Shown here piece after piece: positions 1-9,468 of a DNA stretch of 64,000 bases; position 1 is the first letter of the stretch, and each line of letters starts with the position of its first letter. Source of the stretch: Variovorax paradoxus (GTDB lineage Bacteria; Pseudomonadota; Gammaproteobacteria; Burkholderiales; Burkholderiaceae_C); contig NZ_CP091716.1 in the NCBI RefSeq assembly GCF_022009635.1, positions 3,301,001 through 3,365,000 on the forward strand. The letters run 5' to 3'. Below the pieces are notes generated by a model. That model was not told the DNA's origin and made no database searches. It worked only from the letters and a program-made list of their open reading frames with translations. The position numbers were made by a program, and so were the translations under genes.

Positions 1-1083
1 GATCTGGTACGTGCTGCCGTTGCGCTACTGCTGCCTTTCGTTTCGCAGGCGTGGCAGGTCTATGTCCTGATCTTCGTACTGCAAGCGGCGTCGGCGGCCT
101 TCACGCCCACCTTCCAGGCGACGATCCCCGACGTACTGCCCGATGAGAAGGAATACACCCAGGCGCTCTCGCTTTCGCGCTTGGCCTACGACCTGGAAAG
201 CCTCGTGAGCCCGATGCTGGCGGCGGCGCTTCTAACGGTCGTCAGCTTTCACAACTTGTTCGCCGGCACAGTCGTCGGCTTTCTTGCGTCCGCCGCGCTT
301 GTGGTTTCAGTCGTGCTGCCGAGCCCCAAGGCGAGCGAGCATCGCGGCATCTACGACCGCACGACGCGCGGCCTGCGCATCTACCTCGCGACTCCCCGGT
401 TGCGGGGACTATGGGCCGTGCAGGCCGGCGTAGCAGCGGCCGGTGCCATGGTCTTCGTGAACACCGTGGTGCTGGTGCAGTCCGCTTGGAGCTTGAGCCA
501 AACCCAGGTCGCATTGGCCTTGGCGACATTCGGTGCAGGGTCCATGGTGGCAGCGCTGGCCTTGCCCCGGGCACTGGAGCGCTTACCCGATCGGCCAGTG
601 ATGCTCGCAGGTTTAGCCGTGCTGGTGCTGGGCCTGGCCCTTGGGTCGATCGTTCAGGGAATGAATGGCCTGCTGCCGTTGTGGTTCGTGCTCGGCCTTG
701 GATACTCCGCTGCTCAGACGCCTTCGGGTCGGTTGCTGCGCCGCTCTGCGCATCCAGAAGATAGACCGTCGGTGTACGCGGCGCAGTTCGCGCTATCACA
801 TGCCTGCTGGCTGGTGTTCTATCCATTGGCCGGGTGGCTTGGGGCAAGAGCGGGGCTTCCCTGGGCCTTCGCAGTGCACTGTGCGGCAGCGATCGTCGCG
901 CTTGTACTGACCCTCAAGCTATGGCCGGCCGATGACCCGGAAGTGCTTGAGCATGAGCACCATGACCTACCGCCAGGTCACGCGCACGCGGATGGCACCG
1001 AGCCAAGGACCGCAGGACTGCGCCATACCCACCCCTATGTGGTGGACGACTTGCACCCACGCTGGCCGGGCTTAGAACGATGA
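1..1083 (+). CDS. MFS transporter, C-terminal part (5' end outside window)
   Basis: The reading frame is open from base 1, so the gene starts upstream of the window; about 360 codons remain. The product is strongly hydrophobic, with about nine remaining membrane segments and a short R-rich cytoplasmic loop, as in major facilitator exporters. The last 45 residues are unusual: a hydrophilic tail rich in His (HEHHDLPPGHAHADG), which suggests metal contact. The stop codon overlaps the start of the P-type ATPase gene by ATGA, so the two are translationally coupled. Substrate is unknown; co-transcription with metal pumps suggests a metal-related solute. Family call is confident, substrate is inference. 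Confidence 0.85.
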   Translation, partial: DLVRAAVALLLPFVSQAWQVYVLIFVLQAASAAFTPTFQATIPDVLPDEKEYTQALSLSRLAYDLESLVSPMLAAALLTVVSFHNLFAGTVVGFLASAALVVSVVLPSPKASEHRGIYDRTTRGLRIYLATPRLRGLWAVQAGVAAAGAMVFVNTVVLVQSAWSLSQTQVALALATFGAGSMVAALALPRALERLPDRPVMLAGLAVLVLGLALGSIVQGMNGLLPLWFVLGLGYSAAQTPSGRLLRRSAHPEDRPSVYAAQFALSHACWLVFYPLAGWLGARAGLPWAFAVHCAAAIVALVLTLKLWPADDPEVLEHEHHDLPPGHAHADGTEPRTAGLRHTHPYVVDDLHPRWPGLER

Positions 1084-2951
1084 ACCACCTAGCTGATACA
1101 TCTAAGAGTAGCGTCCTCGGGCTCATGACGCGGGAGCGCTGGATCGAGGTCGGGCGCATCGTGTTGACGGGAGCCGTCGCACTGCTCTATTGGCGGCAGC
1201 TTGTCCCGCTCTACGTCCTGTGGGCAGCGGTCGGCATCGGCCTTTACCCGCTAGTCAAGACCGGGCTGATTGATCTGTTCACCGAACGAAAAATCGGTAC
1301 CGAAATCTTCGTCACGATTGCAACGCTCGTCGCGGTGTTCGGCGGCGAAACGGTTGCCGGCGCTGTGTTGATGGTCATCATCCTCATTGCCGAGTTCATC
1401 GCCGAGTTGAACACTGATCGCGCGCGGGCATCCATCAAGGAACTGATCGGCGCTGTGCCGCAGACGGCACTGGTCCGCGAGGATGGCACGGAGCGCACAG
1501 TGCCCATCACCGCGGTCAAGGCCGGGCAAGTCGTTCTCGTGCGTACCGGCGAGAAGATTCCGGTTGACGGCGTGGTGGTCGGCGGCAGCGCTGCAGTGAA
1601 TCAGGCGCCGATCACTGGCGAAAGCGTGCCCCAGGACAAAACCGAGGGCACGCAAGTCTTCGCCGGAACAATCGTCGAATCCGGTGCGATCGACGTGCGC
1701 ACGGATAGGGTCGGCGGCGACACGATCTTTTCCCGCATCATTGCCTTGGTCGAGAGCGCCGAGTCCGAAAGAGCACCAGTACAGAAGCTGGCGGACAAGG
1801 TGGCGAGCTGGCTGATCCCGGTCGTTCTGATCTTTCTGGTCGGCGTATTCCTCGTCACGCGCGATGTCTCGAAGGTGGTGACGCTGTTGATCTTCACATC
1901 GCCGGCAGAGCTTGGCTTGGCGACACCGCTCGTCATGATTGCCGCAATCGCCCGCGCCGCGCGGAGCGGCATTCTGATCAAGGGCGGCCTCTATCTGGAG
2001 CTGCTGGCGAAGGCCGACGCGGTGGTCTTTGATAAGACCGGCACGCTGACCGCGAATAAGCCGGAGGTCGTACAGGTTCAGTCCTTTGACCCGACCCTCA
2101 ATGAGGACGATCTTCTGCGCCTTGCGGCTGCGGCAGACCGACGCTCTGCGCATCCGCTGGCCAAAGCTGTTTTCGAGGGTGCGACGCGCCGAAGCATTCA
2201 GGTACCGGAGCCACAGACTTTTGAACAGTTGCAGGCACGCGGCGTCAAGGCGACCGTCGACGGCAAGATCGTACTGGTGGGCAATCCGGCGCTGCTGCTT
2301 GAAGCCGGGGTGACGATCGACCAACCTGTCGCAGAGTCCGGCCGCACCCCGGTGCATGTGGCGGTAGACGGCAAGCTTGTCGGTGTCATCTTCATTGCGG
2401 ACACGTTGAGGCAGGGAGCGCGTGCGGCGATTGCCTCGCTCAAGGAAAGCGGCGTCAAGCGTGTCGTCATGTTGACAGGAGACAACGCCGCAACGGCCAA
2501 CGCGATCGCGGGCGAACTCGGAGTAGATGACGTTAAAGCCGACCTGATGCCGGAGGGCAAGGTCGTCGCGATCTCAGAACTTCAGAAGCAAGGGCTCAAG
2601 GTCGCCATGGTCGGCGATGGCGTCAACGACGCGCCCGCACTGGCGAGCGCAGATGTCGGCATCGCCATGGGCGGCGGCGGTGCCCAAGCAGCCCTTGAGG
2701 CCGCAGACATCGCGTTGATGACCGACGACCTGAGCAAGATCGTGGCTGCACGCAGCATTGCACGCCGCTCCTACCGCACCATCCAGGAGAACCTGTGGGT
2801 TGGTGTCGGTGTCGTGCATGTGCTGGGAATCACCGCCGCGTTGCTGGGATGGATCGGACCGATTCAGGCCGCCTTCATCCACCTCGGCCCTGACGTCCTG
2901 GTGTTCCTGAATTCCGTGAAGCTGTTGCGGGTGAAGATCGCTGGTACGTGA
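1080..2951 (+). CDS. P1B-type metal-transporting P-type ATPase (SPA motif)
   Basis: ATP-driven export of a metal cation across the inner membrane. All catalytic landmarks are present: TGES (near residue 179), phosphorylation motif DKTGTLT (D318), SAHP (near 358) and GDGVNDAP (near 512). At 623 aa it lacks the N-terminal CxxC heavy-metal-associated domain of many CopA/ZntA pumps. The transmembrane metal-site motif, CPC or SPC in most P1B pumps, reads SPA (S274-P275-A276), so the usual cysteine is absent and specificity cannot be assigned from it. The start overlaps the MFS stop and the end overlaps the next gene (GTGA), so it sits inside an operon. Function as a P1B ATPase is secure; the metal is not. 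Confidence 0.93.
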   Translation: MNHLADTSKSSVLGLMTRERWIEVGRIVLTGAVALLYWRQLVPLYVLWAAVGIGLYPLVKTGLIDLFTERKIGTEIFVTIATLVAVFGGETVAGAVLMVIILIAEFIAELNTDRARASIKELIGAVPQTALVREDGTERTVPITAVKAGQVVLVRTGEKIPVDGVVVGGSAAVNQAPITGESVPQDKTEGTQVFAGTIVESGAIDVRTDRVGGDTIFSRIIALVESAESERAPVQKLADKVASWLIPVVLIFLVGVFLVTRDVSKVVTLLIFTSPAELGLATPLVMIAAIARAARSGILIKGGLYLELLAKADAVVFDKTGTLTANKPEVVQVQSFDPTLNEDDLLRLAAAADRRSAHPLAKAVFEGATRRSIQVPEPQTFEQLQARGVKATVDGKIVLVGNPALLLEAGVTIDQPVAESGRTPVHVAVDGKLVGVIFIADTLRQGARAAIASLKESGVKRVVMLTGDNAATANAIAGELGVDDVKADLMPEGKVVAISELQKQGLKVAMVGDGVNDAPALASADVGIAMGGGGAQAALEAADIALMTDDLSKIVAARSIARRSYRTIQENLWVGVGVVHVLGITAALLGWIGPIQAAFIHLGPDVLVFLNSVKLLRVKIAGT

Positions 2952-3448
2952 CGATGACAATCCAGCAGCCTCCATCCCCGACAGCCACGGTGCACGCTAC
3001 GCCAGCGAACGCTGTCGTGCGCACATTCGCATGGATGGCGCGACTGGTCCTGGTGTTGCTGCTGGTGGTCGATCAGGTAGGAGCACCGTTGCATGCGCAT
3101 CACCATGACTTCGGTGTCGATGGTCTGGCCCTCGCCGACGTGCATGCGCACAACGCCGAGGTGCATGACGGGCACACCGTAGACGCTCGGCATATCGAGG
3201 ATTGTTCGGGAATCGGCGGCGGCCATTCGGTCCTCGCACTTCGCGTTGAGGGCAGGACGTTCGTCGCTTCGTCCGAGAAGTCCGATGGCGACCAGCAGCA
3301 TGCAGCCTTCGTTGCGCTGCTCATGGCAGTGGCAGCACCGTCGGTCGATATTCGCCGGCAGCCTGACGATTGGCCCCGCCAGGCGGCACCCCTGTACTCC
3401 ACAGGCGTAGTCCGTCCACAGGTAAGAGCGCCCCCACTCCGCGCTTGA
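2948..3448 (+). CDS. His-rich small membrane/periplasmic protein
   Basis: Product of 166 aa from a GTG that overlaps the ATPase stop; an ATG two codons later is an equally good start. A basic N-terminus is followed by one hydrophobic segment (about residues 30-45) and then a His/Asp-rich stretch (APLHAHHHDFGVDG, then further His up to about residue 80). This is the pattern of small exported metal-binding proteins that accompany czc/cus-like operons (CzcI-like or DUF2946-like); I do not see enough to assign a family. Position between the ATPase and the adaptor gene supports a role in metal sensing or periplasmic buffering. Function is inference. Confidence 0.6.
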   Translation: MTMTIQQPPSPTATVHATPANAVVRTFAWMARLVLVLLLVVDQVGAPLHAHHHDFGVDGLALADVHAHNAEVHDGHTVDARHIEDCSGIGGGHSVLALRVEGRTFVASSEKSDGDQQHAAFVALLMAVAAPSVDIRRQPDDWPRQAAPLYSTGVVRPQVRAPPLRA

Positions 3449-3523
3449 CGTCAGTTCCCCATTGACCAGTCAAGGGCCTGCTCGCCGGTTGCGGCGGCGG
3501 GCTGGCATTTCCGCGGAGTATTT

Positions 3524-4648
3524 ATGTCTTACCAATCTTCACTTTGGACGCGCACGCTCTGCGCTTCCGCAATCGCGTTCTCTCTCTCGTCGACGGCCTT
3601 GGCTGCCGACGAGTTCGCCGTTTCCACCGCGCAGATGCAGGCCCTGGGCGTACAGCTACAGCGCCTGGACAAGCCTGCATCCATTCCGGGCATGACCTAT
3701 CCAGCCCGCGTCGTGCTGCCTCCCTCGCAGGAATACGTCGTCAGCGCGCCGCTGGCCGGCGTGGTCGATCAATTGCTGATCGGTCAGAACGAAGCCGTCA
3801 AGCCGGGGCAGGCCTTGCTCCGCTTGGCCAGCCCGGAATTGGGCGAGCAGCAGCTCAAGCTGATGGAAGCGGCCTCACGCAACCGCTTGGCGCAACGAAC
3901 CCTGCAACGAGAGAAGCAACTGGCATCCGAAGGTATCGTGCCCGAGCGCCGGGCGCAGGACGCACAGAACGCCGCCGCCGAGGAGCAAGCCCGCGTGCGA
4001 CAGGCTGAGGCCGCCTTGCGGCTGGCCGGATTGGATGCCGCATCCATACGCCGCGTTGCTGAAGGCAGCGCCATGCAGGATGCGCTAGTCATCCGGGCAC
4101 GCGCCGGGGGCATCGTGACCGAGCTGAGCATCAAGCCCGGCCAGCGCGTAGCACCCTCCGATCCCTTGGTGCGGGTTGCCGACACCGGCAAGCTGTGGCT
4201 CGACATTCAATTGCCGGTGGAGCGTCAGTCGCAGGTGACGGCACGCGGCGGTCAAGTGGGCATCGTAGGTCGGGATGCGAGCGCCGTCACCGCAAGCCTG
4301 GGCAGCACGGTCAGCGACAACCAGACCATCGTGCTGCGCGCGCAGGTCACGCGCGGGGCGGCGTTGCTGCGGCCGGGCGAGTTCGTGCAGGCCCAAGTGG
4401 CCTTTGCCGGTGGCGGCGAAGGCTGGCCGGTGCCGGTCGCCGCCGTGGCGCGACAGGACGGCAAAGCCTATGTCTTTGTGCGCACCGACAAGGGCTTCGT
4501 GGCCACGCCGGTGGAGGTACTGGACAGCGCCGGCCAGGCCCTGCGCATAAAGGGCGCGCTGCGCCCCGGCCAGGAGATCGCCATCACGTCCGTGATCGGC
4601 CTGAAAGCAGCCTGGCTCGGCAAGGGCGGCGGCGAGAAGGGTGAATGA
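3524..4648 (+). CDS. RND efflux periplasmic adaptor (CzcB/CusB type)
   Basis: Membrane-fusion subunit of a heavy-metal RND pump, 374 aa. Residues 1-28 form a signal peptide ending in ALAADE. A lipoyl/barrel-sandwich half follows (around VSAPLAGVVDQLLIGQNEAV), then a long alpha-helical hairpin rich in Q/E/R/A (about 105-170), the second lipoyl half (VIRARAGGIVTELSIKPGQR) and a beta-barrel domain. The gene is 75 bp after the His-rich ORF and overlaps the RND permease gene by 8 bp, showing coupled synthesis of the pump. The family is certain; the metal is not determined. Confidence 0.92.
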   Translation: MSYQSSLWTRTLCASAIAFSLSSTALAADEFAVSTAQMQALGVQLQRLDKPASIPGMTYPARVVLPPSQEYVVSAPLAGVVDQLLIGQNEAVKPGQALLRLASPELGEQQLKLMEAASRNRLAQRTLQREKQLASEGIVPERRAQDAQNAAAEEQARVRQAEAALRLAGLDAASIRRVAEGSAMQDALVIRARAGGIVTELSIKPGQRVAPSDPLVRVADTGKLWLDIQLPVERQSQVTARGGQVGIVGRDASAVTASLGSTVSDNQTIVLRAQVTRGAALLRPGEFVQAQVAFAGGGEGWPVPVAAVARQDGKAYVFVRTDKGFVATPVEVLDSAGQALRIKGALRPGQEIAITSVIGLKAAWLGKGGGEKGE

Positions 4649-7600
4649 CATGCTGACCCGTCTCGTTCAATTCGCGCTCGCGCAGCGCTTGTTCGTCCTG
4701 CTGGCCGGCGCCTTGTTGGCCGGTGCGGGCTGGTATGCCTTCCGCAACCTGCCGATCGATGCGTTTCCCGACGTAGCGAGCACGCAGGTCAAGATCATCA
4801 TGAAGGCCCCGGGCATGACGCCCGAGGAGATCGAAACTCGCATCGCCGTACCGATCGAAGTCGAGATGCTGGGCATTCCCAACCAGCGCATCCTGCGCTC
4901 GATGTCCAAGTACGGCATCGTCGACATCACGGTCGATTTTGAGGACGCCACCGACATCTATTGGGCACGTCAGCAAGTGGCTGAACGGCTGTCCAACATC
5001 AGTGCCGATCTGCCTAGCGGCATCAGCGGTGGCATGGCGCCGATCACGACGCCGCTCGGCGAAATGTTCATGTTCACCGTCGAGTCCAAAGAGATGTCGC
5101 TGGAGGAGCGACGTAGCTTGCTCGACTGGGTGATCCGGCCCGCCCTGCGTTCGGTGCCGGGCGTGGCGGATGTCAATGCGCTGGGCGGCAAGGTGCGCAC
5201 GTTCGAGATCGTTCCCGACCCAGTGAAGCTCGCCGCGGTGGGCCTGTCCACCACGCAGTTGCGGAAAGCCATCGAGGAAAACAACCGCAATGACGGCGCT
5301 GGCCGTCTGCGTGAAGGCGATGAAGTGCTGCTGGTGCGCAGCGAAGGCAGCATCAGGACCATGGAGGATCTGCGCGCCATCGTCGTCAAGGCCGAGGGCG
5401 GCGCGAGCGTGCGCGTTGCCGACGTTGCCCAGGTGCGCGAGGGCTATCTCACGCGCTACGGCGTGGTGACGCAAAGCGGTAAGGGCGAGGCCGTGGAAGG
5501 CCTGGTGCTCGGGTTGGCCGGCGCCAATGCACAGAAAGTTGTGCAAGGCGTGACGCAGAAGCTGGAAGAACTCAAGCCCACCTTGCCCAAGGGCGTCGAG
5601 ATCAAGGTCTTCTACAACCGCGCCAATCTCGTGGAGACGGCCGTGGGCACCGTGTCTAAGGCGCTGCTGGAGGCGACCGTGCTGGTGCTGGTGCTGCTGG
5701 GGGCCTTCCTGGGCAACCTGCGGGCCGCGGTGACGGTGGCTGCGGTGCTGCCACTGTCAGCGCTGGCCACCTTCATCCTGATGCGCTGGTATGGCATGTC
5801 GGCCAACCTGATGAGCCTGGGTGGTCTGGCTATCGCGCTGGGCATGCTGGTGGACGGTGCGGTGGTGGTGGTCGAAAACATCGTCCAGCACCTGGCCCAT
5901 GACGGCAAGGACAAGCTACCGCGCCAGCACGTGGTGTTCCGGGCGGTGCGCGAGGTGGCTGCCCCCGTGGCTGCCGGCATTCTGATCATCGCCGTCGTGT
6001 TCCTTCCCTTGATGACGCTGCAAGGTCTGGAAGGCAAGTTCTTCGTGCCCGTGGCGATGACGATCGTGTTCGCGCTCGCCAGTTCGCTCATCCTGTCGCT
6101 GACCGTCATTCCCGTGCTGTCGTCCTTCCTGTTCAAGAAGGTGCAGCACGACGATCCCTGGCTGCCGCGCCAGGCACTGCGGCTGTATTCGCCGATCCTG
6201 GACTTTGCCCTGCGCCGGCAGACGCTGGTCTTCATCGTGGCTGGCGTCATGCTGGCGCTCGCGGTGGGTGTCTACACCCTGGTGGGCAAGACCTTCATGC
6301 CGACCATGGACGAAGGCGACATCATCGTCGGCATCGAGAAGCTGCCCTCGGTGAGCCTGGAGCAGACGGCGGAACTCGACCTCAAGATTCATCAGGCGTT
6401 GATGAAGGGCGTGCCCGAGATCACCGGCGTCGTCGCGCGAGCCGGCGCCGACGAGATCGGCCTGGACCCCATGAGCCTGAACCAGACCGACACCTTCCTC
6501 GTGCTCAAGCCACGCAGCGAATGGCCCGCAGGCGGCAAGCCGGCGCTGGAAGACAAGATTCGCGGCGTGCTCGACCAGTTGCCGGGCGTGGTCTACAGCT
6601 TCACGCAGCCGATCGACATGCGCGTGTCCGAGATGATCATCGGCGTGCGCGGCGACGTGGCGATCAAGATCTTCGGGCCGGACTTGAAAACGCTCAATGA
6701 CCTCGCCGCCCAGGTCGAAAAGCTGGTCAAGGAAGTGCCCGGCAACCAGGACGTCTACACCGTCGAGAACGATGGCGTGCAGTACCTGCGTGTGGTGGTC
6801 GATCGGCTGGCCGCAGGACGCTACGGTCTGTCGGTTGAGGAGGTGCAGGACGCCCTGCGTGTGCAGATCGAGGGTATGCGCGCCGGCACGGTGATCGACG
6901 GCAACCGGCGCATCCCGATCGTGGTACGCGGGCCGGACGGCGTGAAGGTGTCACCGGCAGAATTCGCGGCGCTCCACATCACCACGCCTGGCGGACAGAG
7001 CGTGGCGCTGGATCAGCTTGCCAGGCTGGAGCGCGAAAGCGGCCCAGTGAAGATCGACCGCGAGATGGGCAGCCGCTATGGCGTGGTGATCGCCAACGTC
7101 ACCGGGCGCGATCTGGTGGGCTTCGTCGAAGAGGCCAAGGCCAAGATCGCGCAGTCGGTGCAGCTACCCACCGGCTACCGCATTGCCTGGGGTGGGCAGT
7201 TCGAGAACCAGCAGCGCGCGGCCGCGCGCTTGGCACTGGTGGTGCCGTTGTCGCTGGGCTTCATCTTCGTGATCCTGTTCTCCACCTTTGGCTCGGTGCG
7301 CCAAGCCCTGCTGGTGCTGAGCAATGTTCCCTTCGCGCTGGTGGGCGGCATCATGGGGCTGTGGTTGACGGGCGAGTACCTGTCCGTGCCGGCCTCGGTG
7401 GGTTTCATTGCCCTGCTGGGCATCGCCGTGCTCAACGGCGTGGTGCTGGTGAGTTACTTCAATCAGTTGCATGCCGAAGGCCTGCCGCTCGTCGAGTGCG
7501 TCACCCAGGGCGCGAGAAGGCGCTTGCGGCCGGTGCTGATGACCGCATCGATCACCGCTTTCGGGTTGATACCACTGTTGTTCGCCACCGGCCCAGGCTC

Positions 7601-7742
7601 GGAAATCCAGCGCCCGTTGGCCATCGTTGTCATCGGCGGACTGATCACGGCCACCGCCCTGACGCTGATCCTACTGCCCATCCTTTACCTGAGATTCGCA
7701 CACGCCAAGCCGTCGGCGGCCCCGGAGGTGAGTCATGCCTAA
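4641..7742 (+). CDS. Heavy-metal RND efflux permease (CzcA/CusA family)
   Basis: Inner-membrane proton/metal antiporter of 1033 aa, normal for the HME-RND family. Two large periplasmic loops follow TM1 and TM7. TM4 carries GMLVDGAVVVVEN with D405 and E412, which match the proton-relay D408 and E415 of CzcA. The position of CzcA D402 is A399 (GGLAIALG), so this pump is not of the strict CzcA (HME1) type; the motif looks more like CusA or uncharacterised HME groups. It overlaps the adaptor gene upstream and the DUF3240 gene downstream. It would span the envelope together with the adaptor and the TolC-like protein. Substrate uncertain. Confidence 0.94.
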   Translation: MNDMLTRLVQFALAQRLFVLLAGALLAGAGWYAFRNLPIDAFPDVASTQVKIIMKAPGMTPEEIETRIAVPIEVEMLGIPNQRILRSMSKYGIVDITVDFEDATDIYWARQQVAERLSNISADLPSGISGGMAPITTPLGEMFMFTVESKEMSLEERRSLLDWVIRPALRSVPGVADVNALGGKVRTFEIVPDPVKLAAVGLSTTQLRKAIEENNRNDGAGRLREGDEVLLVRSEGSIRTMEDLRAIVVKAEGGASVRVADVAQVREGYLTRYGVVTQSGKGEAVEGLVLGLAGANAQKVVQGVTQKLEELKPTLPKGVEIKVFYNRANLVETAVGTVSKALLEATVLVLVLLGAFLGNLRAAVTVAAVLPLSALATFILMRWYGMSANLMSLGGLAIALGMLVDGAVVVVENIVQHLAHDGKDKLPRQHVVFRAVREVAAPVAAGILIIAVVFLPLMTLQGLEGKFFVPVAMTIVFALASSLILSLTVIPVLSSFLFKKVQHDDPWLPRQALRLYSPILDFALRRQTLVFIVAGVMLALAVGVYTLVGKTFMPTMDEGDIIVGIEKLPSVSLEQTAELDLKIHQALMKGVPEITGVVARAGADEIGLDPMSLNQTDTFLVLKPRSEWPAGGKPALEDKIRGVLDQLPGVVYSFTQPIDMRVSEMIIGVRGDVAIKIFGPDLKTLNDLAAQVEKLVKEVPGNQDVYTVENDGVQYLRVVVDRLAAGRYGLSVEEVQDALRVQIEGMRAGTVIDGNRRIPIVVRGPDGVKVSPAEFAALHITTPGGQSVALDQLARLERESGPVKIDREMGSRYGVVIANVTGRDLVGFVEEAKAKIAQSVQLPTGYRIAWGGQFENQQRAAARLALVVPLSLGFIFVILFSTFGSVRQALLVLSNVPFALVGGIMGLWLTGEYLSVPASVGFIALLGIAVLNGVVLVSYFNQLHAEGLPLVECVTQGARRRLRPVLMTASITAFGLIPLLFATGPGSEIQRPLAIVVIGGLITATALTLILLPILYLRFAHAKPSAAPEVSHA

Positions 7743-8037
7743 GTCCTGCTTGACCTTGATTCTTGATCCGCAGATTGAGGAGAAGCTGCTCGACCTGCTG
7801 CTCGAAGTCGCAGGTGATGAACTCTTCGTCAGCACGCCGGCGTTCAGCCACGGCACAACCCACGGGCGGCTGTCGGAAGAGGAAAAAGTGATGGGGCGCA
7901 GCCACGCGGTCCGGGTGCAGATCCTGGTCACCGAGGAACGGCAGGAGCAACTCCTGCAACTGCTGCGAGAACGTTTTGCCGGCACCGGATTGCGTTACTG
8001 GGCAACACCGTTGTCGATCGATGGAGAGATTGCATGA
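7735..8037 (+). CDS. DUF3240 family protein (PII-like, linked to metal RND pumps)
   Basis: A 100-residue cytosolic protein overlapping both neighbours, between the RND permease and the outer-membrane factor. DUF3240 proteins have a ferredoxin-like PII fold and are found next to czcA/cusA-like genes. Visible features are the N-terminal strand KSCLTLILDPQIEEKL and a loop containing FSHGTTHG with two His. It may bind metal or nucleotide and adjust the pump; the association with the operon is established for the family, the activity is not. Confidence 0.85.
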   Translation: MPKSCLTLILDPQIEEKLLDLLLEVAGDELFVSTPAFSHGTTHGRLSEEEKVMGRSHAVRVQILVTEERQEQLLQLLRERFAGTGLRYWATPLSIDGEIA

Positions 8038-9275
8038 AGTCTTGGATCATGATGACCTTGGGGTGGGCGCTGGTGCTGCCGCTGCAGGTGGTTGCGCAGC
8101 CCGCCACTCCGTCCGACCTACCTCCTGCCGAACTTGCACGTGCGGCCATCGAGCAGGAGCCTTCCGTGGTGAAAGCCCGGTATGCGCTGGAAGCAGCAGG
8201 CCATGCGGGGCGCAGGATCGCTGCATCACCCTACGAGTGGTCTGTAGGAGTCGACGGCCAGAGACGCCGCTACGACACAGGTGGCAATTCCAACGAATGG
8301 ACCGCCAGGATCGAGCGGCCGATCCGAATTGGCGGCAAAGCCGAACTCGACCAAGGCCTGGGCGACGCTACCGAGCGGATAGCTCGTGTCGAGTTGGCGC
8401 AAGCGCGGCATGAAGCGGCGCGTGCATTGGCTGACTTGTGGATCGACTGGCTGGCAACTATCCAAGCGCGAGAACTGGCCAAAGAGCAACTCGGCTTCGC
8501 CGAATCGAGCGCGTCAGCAGTCGCCGGGCGCCGCAAGGCCGGCGATGCGTCGCTTCTGGATCTCAACGCTGCGCAAGCGGACGCAGCCGAAGCGCGCCGA
8601 CAGTTCGATGCCGTGCAGGCACAGGAGGCCAAGGCGATCCTTCGCCTGCGCGCACGTTTTCCGTCCCTGGTGATGGAGCCGCGGTCCTTAAGCGAGCCCG
8701 TGGAACTAGACATGGAGGAGGTGCAGTGGCGCGAACGGGTCCTGGCCGAGAGCGAAACGCTGCGGATCATGCAGGAATCGCTGAAGCGGGCCGAACTGAC
8801 GGCCGATCGGGCACGGGCCGATCGGATTCCTGATCCCACGGTTGGCATTTACACGGCCTCGGAGGCTCGTCGCAGTGAACGCATCGTCGGTGTCAGCGTG
8901 AGCATCCCGCTCGGAGGGACCTATCGCAGGGAGACCATGCAAGAGGCGCTCAAGCAGGTAGACGTGACGCGGGCTGAACTGGAGCGCCAGCGCAAGGAAG
9001 TCGACCTGGCGATTGCGGAAACCATCAACGATGCCCGCACTGCACTGCGGCGATGGAGGTTGGCCGAGCAGTCCGCACAGATGGCCCGCGAGAACGCCAG
9101 GCTCGGCCAGCGTGGCTATGCCCTCGGCGAGGGGGATCTGCAATCGCTGCTGCTGCTACGTCGGCAATCCGTTGATGCTGTCGGCGCATCGCTTTCATCC
9201 CGCATCGAAGCGTTGAAGGCGCGCAATCGACTGCTGGTCGATGCCCATTTGATTTGGGGGTTAGCCGATGAGTAA
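8034..9275 (+). CDS. TolC-family outer-membrane efflux protein (CzcC type)
   Basis: Outer-membrane channel of the tripartite pump, 413 aa. A signal peptide (residues 1 to about 22, ending VVAQP) precedes two repeated coiled-coil regions rich in A/E/Q/R (ARAALADLWIDWLA and QEALKQVDVTRAELERQR regions), which is the duplicated OEP architecture. It overlaps the DUF3240 gene by 4 bp (ATGA). Last gene of the cargo operon; a hairpin without a U-tract follows at 9343. Family call firm. Confidence 0.9.
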   Translation: MKSWIMMTLGWALVLPLQVVAQPATPSDLPPAELARAAIEQEPSVVKARYALEAAGHAGRRIAASPYEWSVGVDGQRRRYDTGGNSNEWTARIERPIRIGGKAELDQGLGDATERIARVELAQARHEAARALADLWIDWLATIQARELAKEQLGFAESSASAVAGRRKAGDASLLDLNAAQADAAEARRQFDAVQAQEAKAILRLRARFPSLVMEPRSLSEPVELDMEEVQWRERVLAESETLRIMQESLKRAELTADRARADRIPDPTVGIYTASEARRSERIVGVSVSIPLGGTYRRETMQEALKQVDVTRAELERQRKEVDLAIAETINDARTALRRWRLAEQSAQMARENARLGQRGYALGEGDLQSLLLLRRQSVDAVGASLSSRIEALKARNRLLVDAHLIWGLADE

Positions 9276-9342
9276 GGCTGCGCCGCTGCGCCGCGTGCCA
9301 TCTTGAACGATCAAGCTGCTTTAAGTGGCTTGAAGTGGACCT

Positions 9343-9362
9343 GCCGGGAATTCAATCCCGGC
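9343..9362 (+). terminator. Hairpin after the efflux operon
   Basis: Seven-bp perfect stem GCCGGGA/TCCCGGC with a 6-nt loop (ATTCAA), 68 bp after the TolC-like gene. There is no T-run, so it is at best a weak or Rho-assisted terminator, or a leader hairpin of the LysR gene 107 bp downstream. Confidence 0.35.
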
Positions 9363-9468
9363 CCTGAAACCGGAAGCGTGAAATGCAAGGTGGAACCGTA
9401 AGACCGTTCAGGAGCGCATTCATGTTGGTCCTTCGTGCTGCAAGCAGCGGCCTCATGACGGAGAGAAC

